This document shows positions 46,978 to 55,407 of a stretch of DNA of 64,000 nt, piece after piece. Position numbers and translations under genes: made by a program. Source of the stretch: Gracilimonas sp. (GTDB taxonomy: Bacteria; Bacteroidota; Rhodothermia; Balneolales; Balneolaceae); assembly GCF_014762685.1 (NCBI RefSeq), contig NZ_JABURM010000005.1, positions 1,798,001-1,862,000 of the forward strand, given 5' to 3'. Below the pieces are notes generated by a model. That model was not told where the DNA came from. It did not search any database and worked only from the letters and a program-made list of their open reading frames with translations. Numbering within the stretch: position 1 is the stretch's first letter; each line of letters opens with the position of its first letter.

Positions 46978-47706
46978 TCAATCCCCTGCATAAGTAAGCA
47001 GTTTCTCATACGCTTCCTGACATTCCTCGAGCAGGTCTTCCAGTTCTTCCGGAAAAGGCTCATTTTTTGATTTGTAAGCCCTAAATCCTGTAGAACGATG
47101 CACGTTATGATACCAGTGCTTTGCCCACACTCCATCCTCTTTTCGGGGGCCGGCCGGCCATTTTAGCATAGCTTCATCAAAAGGTATTCCCAATGTGCCG
47201 CATAATTCTCTCAACCGTGATTGAGGATATTGGAGTATATCTTTCGAATCAACAATAATAGGTTTCTTATCAATAGCCTTAAGGTATTGTACCACTTCCA
47301 GATGTTTGGCATATCCTACATCTTGCATTGTCGGATTCTTAACCTGTTTGGCATAGGATGGAAGCATATCCTCAGGAGGCCGGGTCAAAATCACATTCAC
47401 CGTTTCCTCCATAAAACTCCAGTCCAAATTTACCAGATGGTGGGTCATATTCTTAAAAAATGCAATGGGGGTATCATATTCTCCAAGTATGATTTCATCC
47501 ACTACTTTTTGCCCATCTGTTTCCTGGCTGGCAATTACTTCATCCGCACCGGGATGATAATCTTTTGCATCGGTCGAAGAAAGGTAGTGAGCATACAGCG
47601 GCTCATCTACAACTGTTGTGTCTTCGCGCTGGGCAAAAGAGTACATCAACGCCGTTGAAATATTACGTGGACCACTCCACAAACAAATTCGTTTGGTTTT
47701 TAGCAT
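46978..47706 (-). CDS. sulfotransferase-like P-loop protein
   Basis: The 242 residues begin with a sulfotransferase-like 5' phosphate-binding loop (LWSGPRNISTALMYSFAQRED), followed by VVDEPLYAHYL, a 3' phosphate-like segment (VILTRPPEDMLPSYAKQ) and WPAGPRKEDGVWAKHWY. The family is annotated as sulfotransferase-like, but substrates are unproven. It lies directly downstream of the class IV aminotransferase. As I recall, plants carry fusions of these same two domains, which suggests a functional pair. Activity cannot be assigned. Confidence 0.78.
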   Translation of the reverse strand: MLKTKRICLWSGPRNISTALMYSFAQREDTTVVDEPLYAHYLSSTDAKDYHPGADEVIASQETDGQKVVDEIILGEYDTPIAFFKNMTHHLVNLDWSFMEETVNVILTRPPEDMLPSYAKQVKNPTMQDVGYAKHLEVVQYLKAIDKKPIIVDSKDILQYPQSRLRELCGTLGIPFDEAMLKWPAGPRKEDGVWAKHWYHNVHRSTGFRAYKSKNEPFPEELEDLLEECQEAYEKLLTYAGD

Positions 47707-47781
47707 ATATTCAGTTTTTTACTTTTACTTTAAACCTGAGGGTTAATAATACACCCAGGATAAAATTCAAATTCATTAAAA

Positions 47782-48705
47782 TTAAACCTTCATCTTACGT
47801 ACGGATTCTTCAATCTCTTGCTCATAAAGATGTTGCAAACGCTGTGCCATTTTTCCGGGTACAGATTTTGTAATTAACCGGCCATCCACATGAGTAACAG
47901 GAGTTATCCCACCAAAGCTTCCAGTTACAAAAGCCTCATCCGCCCCATAAACATCAAACAGTGAAAAATTCTTTTGATGGCACGAGATATCTTTCTTCTC
48001 ACATACTTCAATCACTTTGCCACGAGTAATGCCATTCATGCAATATTGCCCGGTTGAAGTCCATACTTCGTCATCTTTTACTATGAAAAAATTAGTGGCA
48101 TTGCACGTGGAAACAAATCCATTGATATCCAGCATGAGCGCTTCATCAGCTCCGGCTTCAATCGCTTGGACCAATGCCTGAACTTCGTGAATTTTACTAT
48201 GACAGTTGAGCCGGGGATCCAGGTAATCGGGAGAGCCCCGCCGAATAGTACTGGTAAATAATTTGATCCCTCTGTTTCTGCTTTCAGGATCGGCTTTTTT
48301 GTATTCTGCAATAATAACCAGATTAGGCCCGGAAATCGTTAACCTCGGATCCTGTGATGGGGTTTTCTTAATTCCCCGGGTAAACATCAAGCGGACATGA
48401 ACACCATCTTTCATATCGTTAGCATCCAGCGTTTCCCAAATAGCGCGGGTAATTTCTTCCCTGCTCATCTTCAGATCCATGCCCACAGTTTTAGCTCCCT
48501 GAAATAGCCGATCGAAATGTTCTTTCAAAAAAACCAAGACTCCTTTATACAGTCGAAACCCTTCCCAAACACCATCACCTACTAAATAACCACTGTCAAA
48601 TACTGATATCTTAGCCTCTTTACGGGGAAACAACTCCCCATTCACATAAACCAATACATCTTCGTTCCGCGGATCATAAACCGCATTATGAGTGCCGTGC
48701 GTCAT
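47782..48705 (-). CDS. class IV PLP aminotransferase (BCAT / D-amino acid transaminase-like)
   Basis: The 307-residue fold type IV transaminase has YVNGELFPRKEAKISVFDSGYLVGDGVWEGFR at its N-terminus, the PLP-binding Lys region DPRLNCHSKIHEVQA, LMLDINGFVSTCNATNFFIV, and GITRGKVIEVCE. It may use branched-chain or D-amino acids, or be an aminodeoxychorismate lyase relative. A separate standard ilvE is at 60068, so this one probably has another role. It is probably co-transcribed with the sulfotransferase-like gene downstream. A structured leader with a terminator lies upstream. Confidence 0.85.
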   Translation of the reverse strand: MTHGTHNAVYDPRNEDVLVYVNGELFPRKEAKISVFDSGYLVGDGVWEGFRLYKGVLVFLKEHFDRLFQGAKTVGMDLKMSREEITRAIWETLDANDMKDGVHVRLMFTRGIKKTPSQDPRLTISGPNLVIIAEYKKADPESRNRGIKLFTSTIRRGSPDYLDPRLNCHSKIHEVQALVQAIEAGADEALMLDINGFVSTCNATNFFIVKDDEVWTSTGQYCMNGITRGKVIEVCEKKDISCHQKNFSLFDVYGADEAFVTGSFGGITPVTHVDGRLITKSVPGKMAQRLQHLYEQEIEESVRKMKV

Positions 48706-48838
48706 TTAATTTTTGAATGAACATACGTAAAAGAGAGCAAATGGTCACCCCTTTGATTTTATGCTTATATAAAATATTACCAATTGTTTAAAATAAATAT
48801 CTTAAAAAAAATTTAGTAGCAGGGCAAAAAGTGTTCTC

Positions 48839-48873
48839 AAAAAAAATCTCTACAGCATCACTGTAGAGATTTT
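48839..48873 (-). terminator. terminator 134 nt upstream of the aminotransferase gene
   Basis: A perfect 13-bp stem (48843-48855 with 48861-48873) with a 5-nt loop is followed on the minus strand by eight T (complement of 48839-48846). It could end the flavodoxin-reductase transcript, a small RNA from 48875-49111, or act as an attenuator in the leader of the aminotransferase gene. Confidence 0.8.
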
Positions 48874-48925
48874 ATTATTTGCGGACTGAGTTAAAATCCA
48901 CCCCCAAAAACCCGAAAGGTTAATC

Positions 48926-48959
48926 GATTAGGAAGGACAATTACCTAATCCAGGATTAG
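48926..48959 (-). other. mutually exclusive hairpins in the 406-bp gap
   Basis: CCTAATC (plus strand, 48944-48950) can pair with GATTAGG at 48926-48932 over 7 bp, or with GATTAG at 48954-48959 over 6 bp, but not both. The gap 48706-49111 otherwise holds the terminator at 48839 and an 11-bp palindrome, GGTTCTGAACC, at 49027-49037. No gene was found in it. Confidence 0.45.
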
Positions 48960-49111
48960 TTATATGACCAAAAGTTTACCACTTTTATTTGTGTTTGAAT
49001 AATAGGTATAGAATAAAAAGTGAACCGGTTCTGAACCCGGATATAAAACAGTCATTTCCTGTTCCTATCGCATTTTTATGCTTAAAGCTCATTTATCCAA
49101 AATATGAACTT

Positions 49112-49786
49112 TCACTCCTCAAAAACCAAAGCATCCGGATTTGCACCTAATTCTTTCAGGTATTTCATCATGGATTTGTTAAAAGCCTCAGGGCCACAAA
49201 CATAAAATGGCTGATCAAAGTCATTGATCACGGATTCCAGAAATTCCTTATCTATAAATCCATCCAAAAAGATATGATCGCTCTCCGGCTTTTCATCTGT
49301 GATCACCTTGATGAAATTATCACCCATTATATCCTCAAATTCATTTCTCAGGATAATATCTTTTTCAGTTTTATTGGAAAAGATGAGCTTGTTATTCCCG
49401 ATCTCACCCTTTTTGTGAAGGTCTCTGAAGATAGCAATGAATGGAGTCACTCCGGCTCCTCCCGCTAAAAATACGCCTTCTCCTTTATATTGAATCGTGC
49501 CCCAAGCTTCGTCCACAATAAGGGAATCTCCTTTTTTTAGCCTCCCAATCTGTTCGGTTACGCCATCGTGTTCAGGATAAATCTTGATAGTAAATTCAAG
49601 GTGTTCATCTTCATTCAAAGAAGTAAAGGTAAACGGCCGTTTTTTATCTCTCCATCCATCCTTGTCTATTGCAACTTCCGTAGCCTGGCCTGGTTTAAAT
49701 TCATAGCCATCCGGTTTTACCAGGGTAAATTGCTTGACGTCGTGTGTTAGATTTTGAATTTCTAATATCTGAAGTGTGTGTGCCAT
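49112..49786 (-). CDS. flavodoxin/ferredoxin reductase-like FAD oxidoreductase
   Basis: The 224 residues match the ferredoxin-NADP reductase fold. The FAD motif RPFTFTSLN (RxY/FS type) is near residue 50, EQIGRLKKGDSLIVDEAWG follows, the nucleotide-binding GVFLAGGAGVTPFIA is near 105, and FYVCGPEAFNKSMMKYL is at the C-terminus. No iron-sulfur domain is fused. The electron acceptor is unknown. It is read toward the aminotransferase gene across a 406-bp structured gap. Confidence 0.88.
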   Translation of the reverse strand: MAHTLQILEIQNLTHDVKQFTLVKPDGYEFKPGQATEVAIDKDGWRDKKRPFTFTSLNEDEHLEFTIKIYPEHDGVTEQIGRLKKGDSLIVDEAWGTIQYKGEGVFLAGGAGVTPFIAIFRDLHKKGEIGNNKLIFSNKTEKDIILRNEFEDIMGDNFIKVITDEKPESDHIFLDGFIDKEFLESVINDFDQPFYVCGPEAFNKSMMKYLKELGANPDALVFEE

Positions 49787-49854
49787 AATTGTCTATTTTT
49801 TTAGCGTTTGATAATAGATACAATTATAACCTCTAAAACATTCAAAATATGTAC

Positions 49855-50322
49855 TTAGCGGTGCGGGATATAAGCCTTCATATTATTCAATGCTTGTTGC
49901 TGCACCTTCTTTTGAAGAAATGAACTCCAACCCAATAAAAACCCCTGCAACCCCAATGCCTGCCGGCTCCACTTCCGGAAATCAAAAGAGTCGATGTGTT
50001 CGATGATGAGTCCGTCTTTAAATCTAAACCGGGCGTTAATGTTATTGTGTACCATCCGGTTTGTTTGAGAGAATAAGTACTTCGCTTTCAGCCGGGCCTT
50101 ACCTGTTTCTTCATCCGCCCAAACCTGATCAAAATGAAACTCGAATTCCTTCGCCCCTTTGCAAAGCATCGTCCACATTCCGGCTATTTCTTGTTTTGAT
50201 TTCAAATCAAAAACAGCATCTCTGAATACTGCATTTGGGTGATAACAGCTTGTCATAGTTTCATAATCCTGCTCTTCTAATCCTGAGTATAACCGGTGAA
50301 TAAGTTTTTCATTTTCATTCAT
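49855..50322 (-). CDS. NTF2/SnoaL-like protein
   Basis: The 155 residues have the start typical of SnoaL-like proteins (LIHRLYSGLEEQDYETMTSCYHPNAVFRDAVFDL), with a conserved curved-sheet pattern, a basic region (RFKDGLIIEHIDSFDFRKW) and a C-terminal helix pair. Such folds serve as small enzymes or ligand-binding proteins, and function cannot be inferred. It is upstream of the reductase gene in the same direction, 68 bp apart, possibly one operon. Confidence 0.8.
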   Translation of the reverse strand: MNENEKLIHRLYSGLEEQDYETMTSCYHPNAVFRDAVFDLKSKQEIAGMWTMLCKGAKEFEFHFDQVWADEETGKARLKAKYLFSQTNRMVHNNINARFRFKDGLIIEHIDSFDFRKWSRQALGLQGFLLGWSSFLQKKVQQQALNNMKAYIPHR

Positions 50323-50688
50323 GCAGAAATAAAGTCAATTCAGTGGTTAAAAACATGAAGCTGTAAATTAAAATAGGCTTCAAAATATATTGAATAAGTA
50401 TTACCCTAACCTGTCATACTCATATTCCATCATAGAACATTAGCCCAAAAAATCACTCTAAAAAATAAAAGTGTAACATTTCACCTCCAGCCTACTCTTA
50501 TCAATAATCTACCATATAGATTGTATCAGTAATGGACGGATGGCTTTTTAATTTATTCACCCGTTGGGGTTCTTTCATTTTTTATACAACTCTCTTTCGG
50601 TATTCAATTCAAAAAGAGCGGATACAGTTAATTAAATCAAGTACGTTGGGTTCGGCTAATTGTCCCGCAAACATAAAAAAAATACAGT
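50323..50688. other. 366-bp divergent intergenic region
   Basis: Between the SnoaL-like gene (minus) and the kinase gene (plus) I see only A+T-rich sequence. A short open frame of 62 codons at 50532-50720 has no family similarity and overlaps the kinase start, so I do not call it. TACGTTGG at 50642 resembles a -7 box, but no partner box is placed correctly. Confidence 0.4.
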
Positions 50689-51966
50689 ATGTATCGCATC
50701 AAAACTATTCTGAGAAATAGTCCGTTGGTCATTGCCATTCTTTATTTTTTGGTTGGAGGTTTATGGGTTCAATTCTCCGATCAATTTGTACTTGCTTCCT
50801 TTAATGAGCCAGAAACTATAACACAGGTTCAATCCCTTAAAGGATGGTTATTTGTATTGGCTAGCGGGGTGATGATATATTTGCTGGTATGGAAAAATAA
50901 CACCTTGCTAAGTAAAGCCATTCAGCAGCTTAGAAAAAGCAGGGATGAATTTAAGGCCACCTTTGAATCCGCCCCTGTAGGTATCGCTCATCACAAACCT
51001 GATGAAAACTGGATACAGGTAAACCAAACGCTATGTGATATGCTTGGATATAAAAAAGAAGAGCTGCTCAATCTTAATTTTGAAGATTTTATTCATCCCG
51101 ACGATATAGAAGCCAGCAGAGAATTAGACCAAGAACTGGTAGAACAAAAAAGAACATCCTATAAAATAGAAAAACGATATCGCACAAAAGACGGTACATA
51201 TTTTCCGGGTTTGGTTTCTAAATCAGCGGTATTTAATGGACCGAAGAACCCGGTATACCTGGTGGTGATGTTGGAGAATATCGCGGACCAGAAAAAAACG
51301 GAAGAAAAGTTACAACAATCAGTAGAAGCAAAAGAAACCCTGCTTTCTGAAATACATCACCGGGTTCGCAATAACCTGGCATTGGTTTCCGCGTTATTTG
51401 ATCTGCAGGCCATGTATACCGAAAATGAACGGGTTCATGCGATTCTTCACGATAGCCAGATGAGAGTGAAGTGTCTTGCATTGGTGCATGAATCCTATGC
51501 AGATGCCGAAAAAACCTCTCATATAGATTTTGGGGACTACCTGAATCAATTAGTAGATTTTATCTATAAAACATTCAAAAAAGAGAATGGAGAAAGTACG
51601 GTCAACATAAAGAAAGACATTCCCACCGTAAACCTAAACATCAACCAGGCAGTACCAGCCGGTTTATTATGCAATGAATTGCTGCTTAATGCTTACCTAA
51701 ATTCTTACGAAGACATTAAAAATCCCGCTATAGAAGTAAGCCTTAAAGAGGTCGAGGAAAGCGTAGTATTAACTGTTTCGGATAATGGGTTAAAAAGCAG
51801 CCAAGAGTATAACCTGAAGAAACCAACCAGTTTGGGGATGCTCATAGTGAAAACACTTAATTCACAACTCAGAGGGAACATATCGGTTACTGAACAAAAT
51901 GATAAAACTTCATTTGAGCTAACATTTGAAAAACGGGATTTCAAAGGCCCCAGCAGCGCATTATAA
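50689..51966 (+). CDS. membrane PAS sensor histidine kinase (HisKA_2 family)
   Basis: The 425 residues have two N-terminal membrane helices (about 10-30 and 52-70), a PAS domain with PAC region (about 85-205), a HisKA_2 dimerisation domain with the phospho-His in SEIHHRVRNN (about residue 223), and a HATPase domain with the N-box LCNELLLNAYLNS and a DNG motif. The family is related to HWE and general-stress kinases. No response regulator is adjacent, so it is an orphan kinase. The ligand is unknown. Confidence 0.9.
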   Translation: MYRIKTILRNSPLVIAILYFLVGGLWVQFSDQFVLASFNEPETITQVQSLKGWLFVLASGVMIYLLVWKNNTLLSKAIQQLRKSRDEFKATFESAPVGIAHHKPDENWIQVNQTLCDMLGYKKEELLNLNFEDFIHPDDIEASRELDQELVEQKRTSYKIEKRYRTKDGTYFPGLVSKSAVFNGPKNPVYLVVMLENIADQKKTEEKLQQSVEAKETLLSEIHHRVRNNLALVSALFDLQAMYTENERVHAILHDSQMRVKCLALVHESYADAEKTSHIDFGDYLNQLVDFIYKTFKKENGESTVNIKKDIPTVNLNINQAVPAGLLCNELLLNAYLNSYEDIKNPAIEVSLKEVEESVVLTVSDNGLKSSQEYNLKKPTSLGMLIVKTLNSQLRGNISVTEQNDKTSFELTFEKRDFKGPSSAL

Positions 51967-52002
51967 ATACTAACCGACTGCCCGGCAGTTTTTATATAAA
52001 TA

Positions 52003-53529
52003 TTATTTAAGAAATGTGTTTCGAATAAAATAACTCACTTGCCCACCGGTAATAACTACTAAGCTTCCCACTAATGTATATAATGGCCAGGCAATGGCTA
52101 ATCCCTCCCCCGGAAGAATGTTTTGTATAGGACCCTGAACCATAAACAACAACGCAATCAAACCGCAGAAGAAGCCGATAATAGCATCAGTTTTGTTGGG
52201 TTTATCGAAAAACATTCCCAGCAGAAAAGCACCCAGTAACCCACCATAGGTATAAGAAGCAATGCCGAGGCCCAATTCTACAATAGCCGGACGTTCACCG
52301 CCCTGAAGTTGTAAAACAGCAAAGAAAATAGCAGAAGCTGTCAAAATGATTCCCCACCCCATCGTTATTTTTCGGGAAATAGAAAGGTCTTCAGCTTCGG
52401 TATTGTTTTTCCCAAAATAGGGTTTATACAAATCATAGGTTGTTGAGGAAGCCAGTGAATTCAGTGAAGAGCTGAGACTGCTCATAGCAGCCGCAAAAAG
52501 AGCAGCAACTATCAATCCGGAGACTCCAACCGGCAATTGCTCTACAATAAATTTGGCAAATATTTCATCCGTAGTTGCTAGCCCTAATTCTGAAGCGGCA
52601 GCACCTTCATAAAACATAAAAAGCAATAACCCGATACCCAGGAATAATCCGAATTGGAGCATCGCTACAATTCCACTCCAAATCATGGCCTTTTGACCCG
52701 ACTTTAAATCCCGGGTTGCCAGTACCCGCTGAACCAATAATTGATCCGTTCCGTGAGAAGCCAGTGAGAAGACAGCACCGCCTACAATTGCCGTTATCAG
52801 AGTGTATGGCTGCGCAATAAAGTCTCTGAATGAAAGATCAAATCCAAGATTCATGATTTGAAATTTTTCGGTCGGCAACTCGAATCCGACCGGTAAATTT
52901 CCAAGCAAAACACTGACAGCTATCAAAGCACCTCCGATATAAACTATCATCTGCACAAAATCCATCCATACCACGGCTTTAATTCCGCCAAAAAAGGTAT
53001 AAATCAGTGTAATTCCGGTAATCACACAAATGGAGAGAATATATAATTCCAGATCTCCCCATCCTGCAAAAGCTCCCCCCAAGCGTAAGATAATGGCCAA
53101 TGGAATAGCCGTAGCAAAAAGGCGTACCCCATCCGCTAAAAGCCGGGTAATCATAAAAGTGGTACTTGCAGCATTCCGCATAGTCCCGCCAAATCTTCTT
53201 TCCAAGAAGGTATAAGCTGTAAAAAGTTCCCCCTCATAATATTTGGGCAGAAAAAATAATGCTACAAAAACACGGCCGATCACATAACCCACGGTAATTT
53301 GCAGGAAAGTAAGATTTCCGCCATAAGCTACCGCAGGAATGCTGATAAATGTAAGGGTACTGGTTTCGGTGGCTACAATGGAGAAAAGAACGGCCCACCA
53401 GGGGATGCCGTCGCCGCCCAGAAAATAATCTTTATTCGACGTCTGTTTTCCGGAGGACTTTAGCCCTAAAAATGCAACTCCGGCCAGGTATACCACAATA
53501 ACGATATAGTCGATGTAGGAGAACTCCAT
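52003..53529 (-). CDS. sodium:solute symporter family transporter
   Basis: The 508-residue integral membrane protein has about 13 helices. The SSS-family pattern is seen in DYFLGGDGIPWWAVLFSIVATETSTLTFISIPA and LASHGTDQLLVQRVLATRDLKSGQKA, and in AALFAAAMSSLSSSLNSLASSTTYDLYKPY with the Ser/Thr residues of the sodium site. The cargo could be a sugar, sialic acid, nucleoside or amino acid. It lies 3 bp behind the asparaginase-like gene, an enzyme acting on glycosylated asparagine, which suggests uptake of a glycan-derived compound. Confidence 0.92.
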   Translation of the reverse strand: MEFSYIDYIVIVVYLAGVAFLGLKSSGKQTSNKDYFLGGDGIPWWAVLFSIVATETSTLTFISIPAVAYGGNLTFLQITVGYVIGRVFVALFFLPKYYEGELFTAYTFLERRFGGTMRNAASTTFMITRLLADGVRLFATAIPLAIILRLGGAFAGWGDLELYILSICVITGITLIYTFFGGIKAVVWMDFVQMIVYIGGALIAVSVLLGNLPVGFELPTEKFQIMNLGFDLSFRDFIAQPYTLITAIVGGAVFSLASHGTDQLLVQRVLATRDLKSGQKAMIWSGIVAMLQFGLFLGIGLLLFMFYEGAAASELGLATTDEIFAKFIVEQLPVGVSGLIVAALFAAAMSSLSSSLNSLASSTTYDLYKPYFGKNNTEAEDLSISRKITMGWGIILTASAIFFAVLQLQGGERPAIVELGLGIASYTYGGLLGAFLLGMFFDKPNKTDAIIGFFCGLIALLFMVQGPIQNILPGEGLAIAWPLYTLVGSLVVITGGQVSYFIRNTFLK

Positions 53530-53532
53530 AAG

Positions 53533-54495
53533 CTATATCAGGTATTGGACTGGTTCGGCGCGATTACCATCTGTATTATACACCGACACATCGAAACCTT
53601 CCACGATACTGTATCCACCGTAAGCGCCTTCTTTATTGAGGGCGATGAAAGCCGCCTGAACACCCTCGCTGTTCCCGGAACTGCGTTCTATTATCCGTTC
53701 TGTGGCAATTTTACAGGCTTCTTCGGGGGAATGTCCTGCACGCATCATCTCAACCACCAGGTGGCTGCCGGCTGTTTTTATGATTTCCTCTCCCAATCCA
53801 GTTGCGACCGCTCCTCCTATCGCAGGGTCAATGAATAAACCTGCCCCAATAATGGGTGAATCTCCAACACGGCCATGCATTTTCCAAGCTGCCCCGCTTG
53901 TAGTGCATGCGCCTGAAATACGACCTTTTTCATCCAGGGCCAGCATTCCTATAGTATCATGGTTTTCAATATTTATTTTCGGTTTGTATTCTTTTTGATC
54001 CAGCCACTTTTTCCATTCAGCTTCGGCATCGGGTGTTAAAAGATCTTCTTCCTCAAATCCATGGTCGAGTGCAAATAGTTTTGCCCCTTCACCTACCAGC
54101 ATACAATGCGGAGATTCTTCCATAACCTTTCGCGCCACCGAGACCGGATGTTTGATATTTTGCATGAATGCCACGGAACCACATTCTCCCCTTTCGTCCA
54201 TGATACAAGCGTCTAGCGTTACCTTGCCCTCCCGGTCTGGATACCCGCCAATGCCTACTGTTTTATTGTCTTTATTTGCTTCTTCAACTTTGACTCCGGC
54301 TTCAACAGCATCCAAAGCATAGCCACCCTTTGACAAAACCTCCCATGCCGCTTCGTTTGCACTCAAACCCGTTCTCCAAGTTGAAATGACCACCGGCTTC
54401 TTTCCTGTGAACCGGGTCTGGTTGGGTACCATCGGTATGCCAAAAGGCAAAAGTCCCAAAGCAGTTGTTTTTAAAAAATCTTTTCTTTTCAGCAT
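53533..54495 (-). CDS. N4-(beta-N-acetylglucosaminyl)-L-asparaginase-like Ntn hydrolase
   Basis: Family members cleave the GlcNAc-Asn bond of glycoprotein remnants and activate by self-cleavage. The 320 residues begin with an export-like leader (MLKRKDFLKTTALGLLPFG), a Tat-like pattern without the double Arg. The nucleophile Thr is in HDTIGMLALD near residue 181, with the conserved GGYPDREGKVTLDAC and GAGLFIDPAIGGAVATGLGEE. It is 3 bp upstream of the symporter gene, so the two probably act together in scavenging glycosylasparagine. Confidence 0.9.
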   Translation of the reverse strand: MLKRKDFLKTTALGLLPFGIPMVPNQTRFTGKKPVVISTWRTGLSANEAAWEVLSKGGYALDAVEAGVKVEEANKDNKTVGIGGYPDREGKVTLDACIMDERGECGSVAFMQNIKHPVSVARKVMEESPHCMLVGEGAKLFALDHGFEEEDLLTPDAEAEWKKWLDQKEYKPKINIENHDTIGMLALDEKGRISGACTTSGAAWKMHGRVGDSPIIGAGLFIDPAIGGAVATGLGEEIIKTAGSHLVVEMMRAGHSPEEACKIATERIIERSSGNSEGVQAAFIALNKEGAYGGYSIVEGFDVSVYNTDGNRAEPVQYLI

Positions 54496-54541
54496 AAACT
54501 AATGTATCAATGATTGTTCTTCCCTTTACAGGACTTTAAGG

Positions 54542-55135
54542 TCAAGGGCCATTCTCATGAAGAAAATCTATCAATTTCTCCATCGCCCGGCCTCGGTGAG
54601 AAATAGCATTTTTTATGGATGAATCCAATTCTGCAAAAGTTTTCTCATATCCTTCCGGTAAGAAAATGGGATCATAACCAAAACCCTTATCCCCTTTTTG
54701 TTCGGTGATGATCTCTCCTTTGCATACGCCTTCAAAGGTGTATTCCAGGTCCTCAATAACCAATGCAATCACCGTCCTGAACCGAGCCGCCCTGTTTGGG
54801 CTCCCGTCAAGCTCACCCAACAGCTTCTGCACATTATCCTGATAGGATGCATTTCTGCCGGCATAACGCGCTGAATAAACGCCCGGACTTCCGTTGAGAG
54901 CCTCAACCTCCAATCCGGTATCATCAGAAAGCGCAGGAAGCTGAGTTTCCTGAGAAACATATCGTGCTTTTTTTAGGGCATTTCCTTTTAAGGTGGGGCG
55001 ATCTTCAATAACCTCTTTTAGGTCTGGGAAATCTTTTGTGGAAAAAACCTCGATTCCCAGCGGACTCAATATTTGCTGCATTTCCTCAATTTTATGAGGA
55101 TTTTGAGAAGCTAATACCAGTTTTTCTATCTTCAT
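54542..55135 (-). CDS. rdgB: XTP/dITP pyrophosphatase (RdgB/HAM1)
   Basis: It removes non-canonical purine nucleotides such as dITP and XTP. The 197 residues match the family: LASQNPHKIEEMQQIL at the start, LPALSDDTGLEVEALNGSPGVYSARYAG, and the C-terminal KGFGYDPIFLPEGYEKTFAEL...SHRGRA. It overlaps the SemiSWEET-like gene by 4 bp. Confidence 0.96.
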   Translation of the reverse strand: MKIEKLVLASQNPHKIEEMQQILSPLGIEVFSTKDFPDLKEVIEDRPTLKGNALKKARYVSQETQLPALSDDTGLEVEALNGSPGVYSARYAGRNASYQDNVQKLLGELDGSPNRAARFRTVIALVIEDLEYTFEGVCKGEIITEQKGDKGFGYDPIFLPEGYEKTFAELDSSIKNAISHRGRAMEKLIDFLHENGP

Positions 55136-55392
55136 ATTTTTACTCTTGGAAAAAATTTATAAAACATATTTATTCCACTTCCTAATGTAAGCAATCCATT
55201 TAATGCTGTAAAAACCGTGTCATCTATCAATACCGAATAGACCGTAAGCATCAAACTTGATAAAAAATACATGATGATAAAAGCAAGATTCATTGAAGTA
55301 TTTCCCTCTTTTATGGTTTGCCACGTTTGAGGAATCCAGGCTGCTACTAATATTCCAAAGCCCGTCCACCCTAATAACTCAATTCCCGTCAT
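55132..55392 (-). CDS. SemiSWEET / PQ-loop family small membrane protein
   Basis: The 86 residues contain three membrane helices. A PQ motif is present in the first (ILVAAWIPQTWQTIKEG), and SMNLAFIIMYFLSSLMLTVYSVL and the third helix follow. SemiSWEETs are half-size sugar transporters that act as dimers. Here the family match is good, but the substrate is unknown. It ends inside the start of rdgB (ATGA at 55132-55135) and follows the PfkB kinase gene by 15 bp, so all three form an operon. Confidence 0.8.
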   Translation of the reverse strand: MTGIELLGWTGFGILVAAWIPQTWQTIKEGNTSMNLAFIIMYFLSSLMLTVYSVLIDDTVFTALNGLLTLGSGINMFYKFFPRVKI

Positions 55393-55407
55393 ATTTATCT
55401 TGTCTGT

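Noticed and set aside
50532-50720. 62-codon frame before the histidine kinase
   Set aside because: No family similarity, overlaps the kinase start, and reads like chance in A+T-rich sequence.
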